The notes under the pieces are model-generated. The model saw nothing but the letters and a program-made list of their open reading frames with translations, did not search any database and was not told the origin of the DNA. A stretch of DNA of 39,697 nt from an uncultured Porphyromonas sp. GTDB lineage: Bacteria; Bacteroidota; Bacteroidia; Bacteroidales; Porphyromonadaceae. The position numbers and the translations under genes were made by a program. The stretch lies in the NCBI RefSeq assembly GCF_902489635.1, contig NZ_CABUAN010000021.1, positions 1 to 39,697 on the forward strand, given 5' to 3'. Shown piece after piece: positions 9,084 through 16,225 of this stretch (its first letter is position 1; every line of letters begins with the position of its first letter).

Positions 9084-9330
9084 AATTTGATTTTTAACTA
9101 GTTGGTTTATAGGTTAAACGTCTAATTCGCATCCATTCTTCCCACCGTGACCATTATGCAAGGCTCGGTTGGGGCGATCCGTAGACCGGCTCTTAATGCT
9201 AAACTAATCGCAACTCAGCTATCGATGGTGTCACGCACGAGTACAAGTTTACCGCGATACAACTACACAGTAGTAGCGATACGACCACACACTAATCGTG
9301 AATCGACCTCTCCGATCTTGAATTGCAGTG

Positions 9331-9361
9331 CAAACATACGTATAATTTTCGAGATATGCAA
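9331..9361 (-). promoter_or_regulatory. Promoter of the coiled-coil/SprT-like unit
   Basis: On the minus strand TTG (9361-9359) is followed after 20 nt by TATGTTTG (9338-9331), the Bacteroidota pattern. It implies a 5' untranslated leader of about 240 nt before the ATG at 9083. Much of that leader is duplicated in front of the second gene. Confidence 0.65.
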
Positions 9362-9520
9362 GTTTTTCGTGTTAATGAATGCTATGAAATCCGTTGAGAA
9401 GTCTGAACTTCGGAGGTTCTCTCAGACTCAAGTATCATCCTCCGCACAGAAAGAAGCACCCCTCCAACGAGGAAATATCATTTACCACGTGAGCTATTTG
9501 AAAATTCCTACCTCTATATA

Positions 9521-9948
9521 GTGTGTCAGCTCTGCCCTCTAATCTCTATTTACATATCTTTACGGGGAAATTTGTCCGATCCCCTCCTTTCTCGAATATC
9601 CACGTGGAAAATCTCAAATCTCCACGTGGAAGTTTTTTATTTTCCACGTGGGCGTGAAATAAAACTTCGGAGGAATGAAATGAAACTTCGGAGGAAACGA
9701 ATGAAACTTCGGAGGAATTTTTTCTTTCTCACGTGGGTATTTCGAAATATCCACGTGGAAATCACTTTTCCCCGGCACAGCTCCGTTTTGATATGTAGTC
9801 GGCTCTAAATTATTGTTATGAGCCGACGTTGAATTTGCCCAGCCTGGGCTGACACATCATAATCGTTTTTTTTTCAGGAGCTACACATCAGCGACAAACG
9901 AAAAGTCGAGAGGTAGATGAGCTCATTGTATATAATGCGTCGACCCTG
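9521..9948 (+). repeat. Composite repeat A (BrickBuilt-like): 337-bp module with 8-unit array plus 106-bp module
   Basis: Homologous, in inverted orientation, to 19355-19780. Module 1 (9521-9857) begins GTGTGTCAGCTCTGCCC and ends CCTGGGCTGACACAT, an inverted pair. Inside it are eight short palindromes centred near 9603, 9625, 9647, 9669, 9690, 9711, 9732 and 9754: three CCACGTGG, three TTCGGAGGAA, then CACGTGG and CCACGTGG, at 21-22-bp steps. Module 2 (9843-9948) shares the inner terminus and ends ATGCGTCGACCCTG. Open frames through the repeat (9147-9521, 9521-9808) have repeat-derived compositions and no protein features. This explains most of the 1-kb gap at 9084-10089. Confidence 0.85.
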
Positions 9949-9978
9949 ACAGTCTCCTCTCGGCAACCATTTTTTCAA

Positions 9979-9986
9979 TACCTTTG
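9979..9986 (+). promoter_or_regulatory. Candidate -7 box for the 301-aa hypothetical
   Basis: TACCTTTG matches the Bacteroidota -7 consensus. No TTG lies at the expected distance upstream. Transcription would begin just before the hairpin at 9995-10022. Confidence 0.45.
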
Positions 9987-9994
9987 ATCCGCAG

Positions 9995-10022
9995 GAGACT
10001 GTTGCAAAAGTCAACAGTCTCC
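9995..10022. repeat. Solo MITE-end hairpin
   Basis: GAGACTGTTGcaaaagTCAACAGTCTCC is the same hairpin that forms the left end of the 176-bp MITE at 19791, here without the rest of the element. Related copies occur at 14380 and at the right edge of the window. It sits between a candidate -7 box and the start of the gene at 10090, inside the presumed leader. Confidence 0.75.
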
Positions 10023-10089
10023 GTATACAGATTGTTGGCACCGTCCACAATCCCCAACTCACTAAGTAACACAACAAAGATCAAAGCGT

Positions 10090-10995
10090 ATGACGACAGA
10101 GAACTTAACAGCTAAGAGGCAAGAACTAAAGGCCCTGAAGGATCAACTGAACCACATCTGGGAGGAGTACAAAAAAGCACGAGAGGAGCTGCTCCTCCAG
10201 GTCACCACACTACTCGTAGACTATCTCGAGAGTCATCAGCTGGAAGAGCTGACATGGGATCTCCCCACCTCCCCCTATGACCACGATGAAGAGCAAACGA
10301 TCCTACGCGCCTTTAACCTACACCCGGATGAGCATAGCGTACATAATCTATATCCTGTCGCTGGAGTGAAGCGTAGCGAGACTGGCATCAACCTCATCCT
10401 CTATCGTGACTGGCGCCTGACCGAACGCTTAGAGTACCCTCTCTCCACTCAAAACTTCATTAGAGATCCTCAAGACTCATCTGTTTTCGTCGGGATCAAC
10501 TTTTGCAATCACGACTTCATCACGGCCTTGCTCAAGAAAGCCCTCGACAAAGAGACCTTAGAGCGACAGAGCGACATCCTCAGCCTCACGACAAAAATGT
10601 CCGAATGGTATCAAGAGCTCATGGACCTTCGCAAATCATTTGTCTCCGTCCTCAACAGCCTTTTTCTGGACCTACTAGGCGAGGAGGGCGAGGTCTCGTG
10701 GAGCGAAGAGGAGATAGCCCCGGAACTCAAGTCTAGCCTGACCCTCATAAATCAGTGTCGGTATGACTGGATCTATTGCGAAGAGTACCCCATAGTGGGC
10801 GTTCACACGTATGATGGAGAAGCTTATCTCGACATAGACGATGGCTGGGAGGGGTACGAACTCACTTTCGGACCCGAGATCAGCGATGAACTAGACGAGG
10901 AGTACTACCTTCACTACAACGACTACCTCTGCCTACCAGACATCTACGAGTCGCTCATCACCGCCGTCGAGCAAGCCCTCGCCAGAAACTCGTAA
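10090..10995 (+). CDS. Hypothetical protein with internal duplication, 301 aa
   Basis: I do not recognise the family. The N-terminus (residues 1-40) is a charged helix that may form coiled coil (KRQELKALKDQLNHIWEEYKKAREEL). The rest appears to be two diverged copies of one unit of about 115 residues. In each, a helix leads to an acidic loop, then YPV-GV or YPI-GV, then beta-rich sequence, then a terminal helix (DFITALLKKALDK in copy one, ESLITAVEQALARN in copy two). It is acidic, with no signal peptide or membrane segment. It stands alone between the composite repeat and the outer-membrane receptor gene. Confidence 0.7.
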   Translation: MTTENLTAKRQELKALKDQLNHIWEEYKKAREELLLQVTTLLVDYLESHQLEELTWDLPTSPYDHDEEQTILRAFNLHPDEHSVHNLYPVAGVKRSETGINLILYRDWRLTERLEYPLSTQNFIRDPQDSSVFVGINFCNHDFITALLKKALDKETLERQSDILSLTTKMSEWYQELMDLRKSFVSVLNSLFLDLLGEEGEVSWSEEEIAPELKSSLTLINQCRYDWIYCEEYPIVGVHTYDGEAYLDIDDGWEGYELTFGPEISDELDEEYYLHYNDYLCLPDIYESLITAVEQALARNS

Positions 10996-11031
10996 ACACT
11001 GGATAGAGGCTCAGAATTACCCTTTCGGGTA

Positions 11032-11062
11032 TTGTACGGAGCGTAAAGGCTAACTACCTTTG
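11032..11062 (+). promoter_or_regulatory. Promoter of the outer-membrane receptor gene
   Basis: TTG at 11032-11034, then 20 nt, then TACCTTTG at 11055-11062. Transcription would begin near 11069, leaving a leader of about 80 nt. Confidence 0.7.
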
Positions 11063-11151
11063 CAGGTGTGTAAAGGAGGGGTCTTTGGGGAGAGATCCTT
11101 TTCGCAAGGGTTCCCCCCCCCCTCATATCTCTATTAAGACAACAAGAAGCG

Positions 11152-13464
11152 ATGACCGAAAGCCACCTCCCTGCGATGGATCATAAGACGACGTTCGTGA
11201 GACTCATACTTTCACTTCTCCTCGTGGTGTCCTCGGCCGTGGCATCGCTCGCACAAGAGCGCATCGGCACCGTGACTGGGGAGGTAACCACAACAACGGG
11301 CGAGACGCTGGTCAATGCTGTGGTTCTCTTCACCAGTAGCCAGGACTCCACGCACTGCTTCCCCGCTGTCTGTGATGGGAATGGGCACTTTTACCAAGAG
11401 CTACCCCTCGGAGCTTATTCGTATAGAGTCTCTTACCTCGGCGCCAATTATACCCCTGAGCGAAATCAAGTAGAGGTGAGCAAGGAGCCTACAAACCCTC
11501 TGAGCATCGTCATAGCGCCTGCCGCTCAAGCACTCGATGAGGTGGTCGTAGTTGCCAAGCGTCCATTTGTCTCATATAGTGGCGGTGTGGCTCGCTATAA
11601 CCTTTTGGCTAATCCTGCAGCCGTCGGCGGAAACCTCTTGGACGGGCTCAAGCTAATCCCTGGCGTACAAGTGGAGGAGCGTGGAGGGCTCTCTGTCTAT
11701 GGCTTCTACACGCTCACGGTAGCAGTCAATGGTCGTATACTACGGCTCTCACCTGAGGAGGTTCAAGCTTATCTCAGCTCTCTGAGCGTGGAGGATGCCG
11801 AGCGGGTCGAACTCATTCGCCATCCAGGACCCGAGTATGGTGTGCAGAGCGGTGCCGTCCTCAACGTCATCACAAAGGGAAACCCTCGAGAGGGTCTCAG
11901 TGCTTTCATTTCGGCCGATGCAAGCTATCGGAGGAAGGTGTCGGAAGGCGGTCGGCTCAAGCTCAACTATAATAAGGATAACAAGCGGAGCTACATAGCG
12001 TACCAAGTCTTTGACAATCGTCGTCTAGAGTCCCTCACGACTACGCTGGGTGCTGACACAACGAGTACATCGCCTCATCGTGGACAGGCTATGCAGGCGG
12101 GCTTTGAGTGGCAGATCTCTCCGCGACAGCTCTTTGACATACGGCTTCACGGATCGCTCTCTGATGAGCATATAGACTATAGTCGGGGGTATCACACAGA
12201 TATGAGGCGTATGGTTGGGGCTGTCAACCTTTATCACACCCTCTCTGCTGATCGTTGGGGCTGGAAGAGCTACGCCGACTACACCTCCAGTAGCAATCAT
12301 CGCTCCTACTCTCACAGTGACAGCGAGCTACAAGATCGGTATCACTACCTTCGTCTATCAACAAACTATACCTACCGCTTTACCCCTTCACTAGTCGGAC
12401 TCCTCGGGGTAACGCAAAACAATATTTGGTTTGCGACACAAGCCCCCACAGCTTCCAGCGGAGTCAATGAGCGGTACTATGAGAGCAACAGCTCTGCTTA
12501 CGTCACGCTGCGCTACCACAAAGGAGCACTCGACAGCTATGGTGGAGTACAGCTCAACTACGACCACCGCACGAGCCAAGCTCAGGGGACTCGCCTACTA
12601 TTTGACCAAGCGATCCGCTGGCAACCCTACCTCAATGTGGCCTACGATATAGCACGCAACCATCGTCTAGTCCTTTCCTTGCAAACTTACTACCAGCGTC
12701 CTGCGCTAAGAGATCTGATGCCGTATGCCTCCTATGCGGGATTTCTCTATCGTGTCGGCAATGATCGTCTGCAAAGTAGTATGCGCCACAACCTTGCGCT
12801 CAACTACAGCTACCGAAGGGCTGCGATGCTAGAGGTAAACCTCTCCAACGAGCAGTGCCCCATCATCGAGTATTTGACACCATATCAAGGGGCCTATGCC
12901 ATTACCAAAGGGAATCTAGATTATAGTCGCTACCTGCGTATCGTAGCGGGAGCACCCATACCTATCATCTACCGAGACAACGGCTTGCAGTGGATTGCCA
13001 CCACTTATCTAGCTTGGCACCTGCAGCGTGACAGGGGAACTATAGATGGGAGCGAGTGCGACCGCACCTTTCACGCATACTACCTCCAACACAAGCAGTC
13101 GCTCAACCTCCCCGCTCAGTGGTACATTGACGCTCAGGTCACCTACTACAGTCCGCTGTTTGTCGGAGTCTACAAGACTCAGAGCCAGTGGTGGATCAAT
13201 CTATCTATTAGCAAGCGCATCGCCTCCTGGAAGCTCTCCCTCTCGTGCTACGACCTGCTAAATAGCAATGTGGCACGGGGCGAGATCATGGGGCTCTCCC
13301 AGCCGATAGCCTTCGTCCAGAACTGGTACAGTCCGAAGGTCACGCTCAGCATCAGCTGTACGCTAGGCAATAAGCGCCTCAAGAGCTCTAGCCGCCAGAC
13401 AGTCAATAGCGAGTCTCGCCTCACCGGCTCAGCCAACGAGGGGCTCTCATTTAGCAAACCTTAA
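11152..13464 (+). CDS. TonB-dependent receptor-like outer-membrane beta-barrel protein
   Basis: 770 residues. A signal peptide is visible (LILSLLLVVSSAVASLAQ, cleavage near residue 35 from the first ATG); an ATG at 11176 (MDHKTT) would give a more usual signal length. Next comes a carboxypeptidase-regulatory-like beta domain (about 36-125), then a plug-like domain containing NLLDGLKLIPGVQVEERGG and VELIRHPGPEYG, then a long beta-barrel of alternating aromatic and polar strands. This is the layout of the outer-membrane beta-barrel family (OMP_b-brl_3 type) of Bacteroidota. The substrate is unknown, there is no SusD-like or DUF4249 partner nearby, and the gene appears monocistronic. Confidence 0.85.
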   Translation: MTESHLPAMDHKTTFVRLILSLLLVVSSAVASLAQERIGTVTGEVTTTTGETLVNAVVLFTSSQDSTHCFPAVCDGNGHFYQELPLGAYSYRVSYLGANYTPERNQVEVSKEPTNPLSIVIAPAAQALDEVVVVAKRPFVSYSGGVARYNLLANPAAVGGNLLDGLKLIPGVQVEERGGLSVYGFYTLTVAVNGRILRLSPEEVQAYLSSLSVEDAERVELIRHPGPEYGVQSGAVLNVITKGNPREGLSAFISADASYRRKVSEGGRLKLNYNKDNKRSYIAYQVFDNRRLESLTTTLGADTTSTSPHRGQAMQAGFEWQISPRQLFDIRLHGSLSDEHIDYSRGYHTDMRRMVGAVNLYHTLSADRWGWKSYADYTSSSNHRSYSHSDSELQDRYHYLRLSTNYTYRFTPSLVGLLGVTQNNIWFATQAPTASSGVNERYYESNSSAYVTLRYHKGALDSYGGVQLNYDHRTSQAQGTRLLFDQAIRWQPYLNVAYDIARNHRLVLSLQTYYQRPALRDLMPYASYAGFLYRVGNDRLQSSMRHNLALNYSYRRAAMLEVNLSNEQCPIIEYLTPYQGAYAITKGNLDYSRYLRIVAGAPIPIIYRDNGLQWIATTYLAWHLQRDRGTIDGSECDRTFHAYYLQHKQSLNLPAQWYIDAQVTYYSPLFVGVYKTQSQWWINLSISKRIASWKLSLSCYDLLNSNVARGEIMGLSQPIAFVQNWYSPKVTLSISCTLGNKRLKSSSRQTVNSESRLTGSANEGLSFSKP

Positions 13465-13479
13465 ATAGCCATTTAGGAG

Positions 13480-13497
13480 GCTCTACAGGAGTAGAGC
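13480..13497 (+). terminator. Possible terminator after the receptor gene
   Basis: GCTCTAC and GTAGAGC form a 7-bp stem with a 4-nt loop just after the stop codon, followed by TTCCCTCTCC. The T-tract is poor, so termination is only plausible. Confidence 0.45.
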
Positions 13498-13501
13498 TTC
13501 C

Positions 13502-13651
13502 CTCTCCGTACGGGCGCAGTCTATGTCCATACGGGTGGCAATTTATTTTCATCTGGGTGAAAATCTAGTTTCATACGAAGGAAACTCCAGTTTCATACGA
13601 AGGAAACTCCAGTTTCATAGGTAGGAAACTCTAGTTTCATACGGAGGAAAC
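13502..13651. repeat. 22-bp-period palindrome array, GTTTC/GAAAC family
   Basis: Four good units start at 13568, 13590, 13612 and 13634, exactly 22 bp apart. Each is GTTTC, eight bases (such as atacgaag), GAAAC, then a 4-base spacer (tcca/tcta). Upstream, units at 13546, 13524 and 13502 keep the 22-bp register but lose the arm sequence stepwise. The array occupies the middle of the 318-bp gap upstream of ahpC. Confidence 0.9.
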
Positions 13652-13719
13652 TACTCGCCTTAGGGAAGGATACCTTGTTCTAGGTATGCGGTTTGCTTTT
13701 TGTTTTGGGTGCTTACCCC

Positions 13720-13727
13720 TATCTTTG
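13720..13727 (+). promoter_or_regulatory. Candidate -7 box for ahpC
   Basis: TATCTTTG matches the -7 consensus. The best upstream TTG (13700-13702) is 17 nt away, shorter than the usual 19-20, so the -33 element is uncertain. A leader of about 50 nt would result. Confidence 0.5.
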
Positions 13728-13782
13728 TGGCTGTTGGTGGGGATGTCCGACCAACGTCAATAAATCTTTATCTAAAACTTAA

Positions 13783-14364
13783 ATGCAAATGACTATGCAA
13801 CCTATTATCAATAGCAACTTACCAGAGTTCAAAGTACCCGCATATACCAAGTCCAAGGGCTTTCACGAGGTCTCTAACGAGGATCTCAAGGGGCGCTGGA
13901 GCGTACTCTTCTTCTATCCTGGCGACTTTACCTTCGTATGTCCTACGGAGCTGGCTGACCTTGCCGACAACTATGCTGAGTTTCAGCAGATCGGCGTGGA
14001 CATCTACTCTGTGAGCACTGACTCGAACTTCGTTCACAAGGCTTGGCAGGATGCCAGCGAGGCGGTCAAGAAGGTTCAGTACACGATGCTGGCCGATATG
14101 CGCTTCGAGCTGGCTCGCGCCTTCGGCGTGATGATCGAGGAGGCTGGACAGGCTTACCGTGGCACTTTCCTCATTGATCCAGACGGCAAGGTGCGTGTGG
14201 CTGAGATCCATGACAACGGCATAGGCCGTGACGCTCAGGAGCTACTGCGCAAGGTGCGCGCGGCTCAGTTTATCTATGAGCATCCAGGCGAGGTGTGCCC
14301 CGCTAAGTGGAGACAAGGCGATGCCACTCTCAAGCCTAGCATAGACCTAGTTGGTAAGATCTAA
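13783..14364 (+). CDS. ahpC: Alkyl hydroperoxide reductase C (typical 2-Cys peroxiredoxin)
   Basis: 193 residues. It reduces H2O2, organic peroxides and peroxynitrite in the cytoplasm and is recycled by AhpF. The peroxidatic cysteine is Cys53 in DFTFVCPTEL and the resolving cysteine is Cys172 in GEVCPAKW, both in the usual AhpC contexts. The first ATG is at 13783; later ATGs at 13789 and 13795 (MQPIINS) exist, and the last would give the more typical N-terminal length. ahpF follows after 122 nt that contain two hairpins, so the two genes may be expressed at different levels. In Bacteroidota ahpCF is commonly under OxyR control; no site is asserted here. Confidence 0.97.
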   Translation: MQMTMQPIINSNLPEFKVPAYTKSKGFHEVSNEDLKGRWSVLFFYPGDFTFVCPTELADLADNYAEFQQIGVDIYSVSTDSNFVHKAWQDASEAVKKVQYTMLADMRFELARAFGVMIEEAGQAYRGTFLIDPDGKVRVAEIHDNGIGRDAQELLRKVRAAQFIYEHPGEVCPAKWRQGDATLKPSIDLVGKI

Positions 14365-14379
14365 CACCTAGATCTACAA

Positions 14380-14406
14380 GAGACTGTTGACTTTGCAACA
14401 GTCTCA
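14380..14406 (+). terminator. Hairpin made of a MITE end between ahpC and ahpF
   Basis: GAGACTGTTGactttgCAACAGTCTC: a 10-bp stem, related to the MITE terminal hairpin seen at 9995 and 19791 but with the loop inverted. No T-tract follows, so it could act as a 3'-end stabiliser or weak attenuator rather than a terminator. Confidence 0.6.
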
Positions 14407-14418
14407 CATATCAAGACG

Positions 14419-14460
14419 AGAGGGTTGTGTCGTATACTCACACGAGCGGCACAGCCCTCT
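14419..14460 (+). promoter_or_regulatory. Second hairpin before ahpF
   Basis: AGAGGGTTGTGTCG pairs imperfectly with CGGCACAGCCCTCT across a 14-nt loop, followed by ACTCTTTCT. It could be an attenuator for readthrough from ahpC into ahpF. The function is inferred from position only. Confidence 0.5.
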
Positions 14461-14486
14461 ACTCTTTCTAAAAAAACAGCACAATC

Positions 14487-16040
14487 ATGAGACTAGACCA
14501 AGATACCTTACAGCAACTGCAAAGCATCTTTGCCTCGCTAAAGCATCAATACACGCTCAGAGCGAAGGCTCCCGAGGGTGACCACTACGGGGAGCTAGAG
14601 CAGCTCCTCGGCGACTTCGCCTCGACCTCTCCGCAAATATCGCTAGAGATGAGCGTGGGTGACAAACTGAGCGTGGAGATACTACATGACGACCAGCCCA
14701 CGGGGATAACCTTTAGAGCAATCCCCTCGGGGCATGAGTTTAGCAGTCTGATATTGGCCATATACAATGCGGATGGTCAGGGGAAGAACCTCCCCGATGC
14801 GGCTATCTGCGACAAGATCCGTTCGCTACGCAAGCCTATTCATCTGCGTAGCTACATTTCGCTCAGCTGCACCAACTGCCCCGACGTGGTGCAGAGCCTT
14901 AACCTAATCACGCTCATAGCGGGTGAGGGAGTGACCCACGAGATGGTCGACGGAGCTCTCTACACGGAGGAGGCTAAGGAGCTAAACATATCGGCCGTCC
15001 CGACGGTCTACCTGGGAGATCAGGTGCTACATATCGGCAAGAGCTCGCTGGGCGAACTACTCGGCAAGCTAGCCGACGCTGTCGGAGTGGAGCCATCATC
15101 CGCCACGGCAGCGCGCAAGGAGTACGACCAGATCGTCATCGGTGGTGGTCCTGCTGGCGCAGCTGCTGCGCTATACTCGGCTCGCAAGGGACTGCACGTG
15201 GCACTTGTGGCGGACCGCATGGGTGGTCAGGTAAATGAGACGACGGCTATCGAAAACGTCCCCTCCGTGCTTCACACGACAGGTACGCAACTGGCCGAAG
15301 ATCTGCGCCAGCATGTGCTACACTACCACGTAGAGATACTAGAGCAGAGACATGTCGAGCAGATCAAACTGATCGATACTCAGAAGGAGGTAGTCACTTC
15401 GCTCGGTGAGACGCTCGTGGCGTCGCAAGTGATCATCGCCACTGGAGCCTCCTGGCGCAAGCTGGGTGTGCCTGGTGAGGCGGAGCATATTGGTCGCGGT
15501 GTAGCCTTCTGCCCGCACTGCGATGGGCCGTTCTTCAAGGGACAAGATATAGCGGTCGTGGGCGGTGGCAACTCAGGCATTGAGGCAGCTATTGACTTAG
15601 CGGGCATTTGCAAGCATGTGACCGTCTTGGAATTTATGGAGAGCCTCAAGGCAGACACCGTACTGCAGGAGCAACTGGCTAAGCTACCGAACGTGACTGT
15701 CCACACGAACGTGGCAACGGAAGAGGTCATCGGTGACGGTAGCAAGGTGTCCGCACTTCGCATCGCGCCCCGTGACGGGAGTGCCCCCTTCGAGCTGGCT
15801 GTCGCTGGGGTCTTCGTGCAGATCGGGCTTAAGGCGAATACGGATGTCTTCGACGGTCTGGTCGAGCGCAACCGCATGGGCGAGATCATCATCGACGACC
15901 ACTGCCGCAGCTCCGTAGCGGGTATCTATGCCGCGGGCGACTGTGCCAGCATCCCCTACAAGCAGGTGGTGATCGCTATGGGCGAGGGTGCCAAGGCTGC
16001 TCTCTCGGCCTTCGACGATCGCATTCGCACGAAAGGGTAA
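14487..16040 (+). CDS. ahpF: Alkyl hydroperoxide reductase subunit F
   Basis: 517 residues, the normal AhpF length. This flavoprotein passes electrons from NADH via FAD and two dithiols to AhpC. The N-terminal tandem thioredoxin-like domain carries CTNC at residues 128-131. The C-terminal thioredoxin-reductase-like part has the FAD motif GGGPAG at 219-224, the redox motif CPHC at 342-345, a second dinucleotide motif (GGGNSGIEAA) and the late FAD motif GIYAAGDCAS. All key cysteines are present. It forms a functional pair with ahpC just upstream. Confidence 0.97.
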   Translation: MRLDQDTLQQLQSIFASLKHQYTLRAKAPEGDHYGELEQLLGDFASTSPQISLEMSVGDKLSVEILHDDQPTGITFRAIPSGHEFSSLILAIYNADGQGKNLPDAAICDKIRSLRKPIHLRSYISLSCTNCPDVVQSLNLITLIAGEGVTHEMVDGALYTEEAKELNISAVPTVYLGDQVLHIGKSSLGELLGKLADAVGVEPSSATAARKEYDQIVIGGGPAGAAAALYSARKGLHVALVADRMGGQVNETTAIENVPSVLHTTGTQLAEDLRQHVLHYHVEILEQRHVEQIKLIDTQKEVVTSLGETLVASQVIIATGASWRKLGVPGEAEHIGRGVAFCPHCDGPFFKGQDIAVVGGGNSGIEAAIDLAGICKHVTVLEFMESLKADTVLQEQLAKLPNVTVHTNVATEEVIGDGSKVSALRIAPRDGSAPFELAVAGVFVQIGLKANTDVFDGLVERNRMGEIIIDDHCRSSVAGIYAAGDCASIPYKQVVIAMGEGAKAALSAFDDRIRTKG

Positions 16041-16116
16041 AGTTGGCTGTTAGCTGTTAGCAGCCGCACGCAAAGGTGAAGAAACCTTTTCCTTTTCCAC
16101 ATAAGCGTAGAGGCCT

Positions 16117-16143
16117 CTCGGCATCATCGTCTCAGATGCCGAG
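16117..16143 (+). terminator. Hairpin after ahpF
   Basis: CTCGGCATC and GATGCCGAG form a 9-bp perfect stem with a 9-nt loop, followed by ACGTATTTTCC. The T-run is short and displaced, so this is a moderate terminator candidate. Confidence 0.55.
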
Positions 16144-16188
16144 ACGTATTTTCCACTCCAAAATGCAATTTGGATTCGGAAAAGACTA

Positions 16189-16196
16189 TAACTTTG
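16189..16196 (+). promoter_or_regulatory. Candidate -7 box for the Big2 lipoprotein gene
   Basis: TAACTTTG fits the -7 consensus. A TTG at 16170-16172 is 16 nt upstream, which is short. The start codon would lie about 25 nt from the transcript end. Confidence 0.5.
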
Positions 16197-16225
16197 TGGG
16201 ACAAACAACTTTTACACTATAGTCT

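Noticed and set aside
9147..9808. Two open frames of 124 and 95 codons in the gap around composite repeat A
   Set aside because: They run through repeat DNA, have compositions dictated by the repeats (KLRRNEMKLRRKRMKLRR), lack protein features, and the homologous frame is not kept in copy B.
13502..13651. A CRISPR array
   Set aside because: The period is only 22 bp, the gaps between palindromes are 4-6 bp of similar sequence rather than unique spacers of 25-40 bp, and no cas gene is in the window. The same holds for the other arrays.
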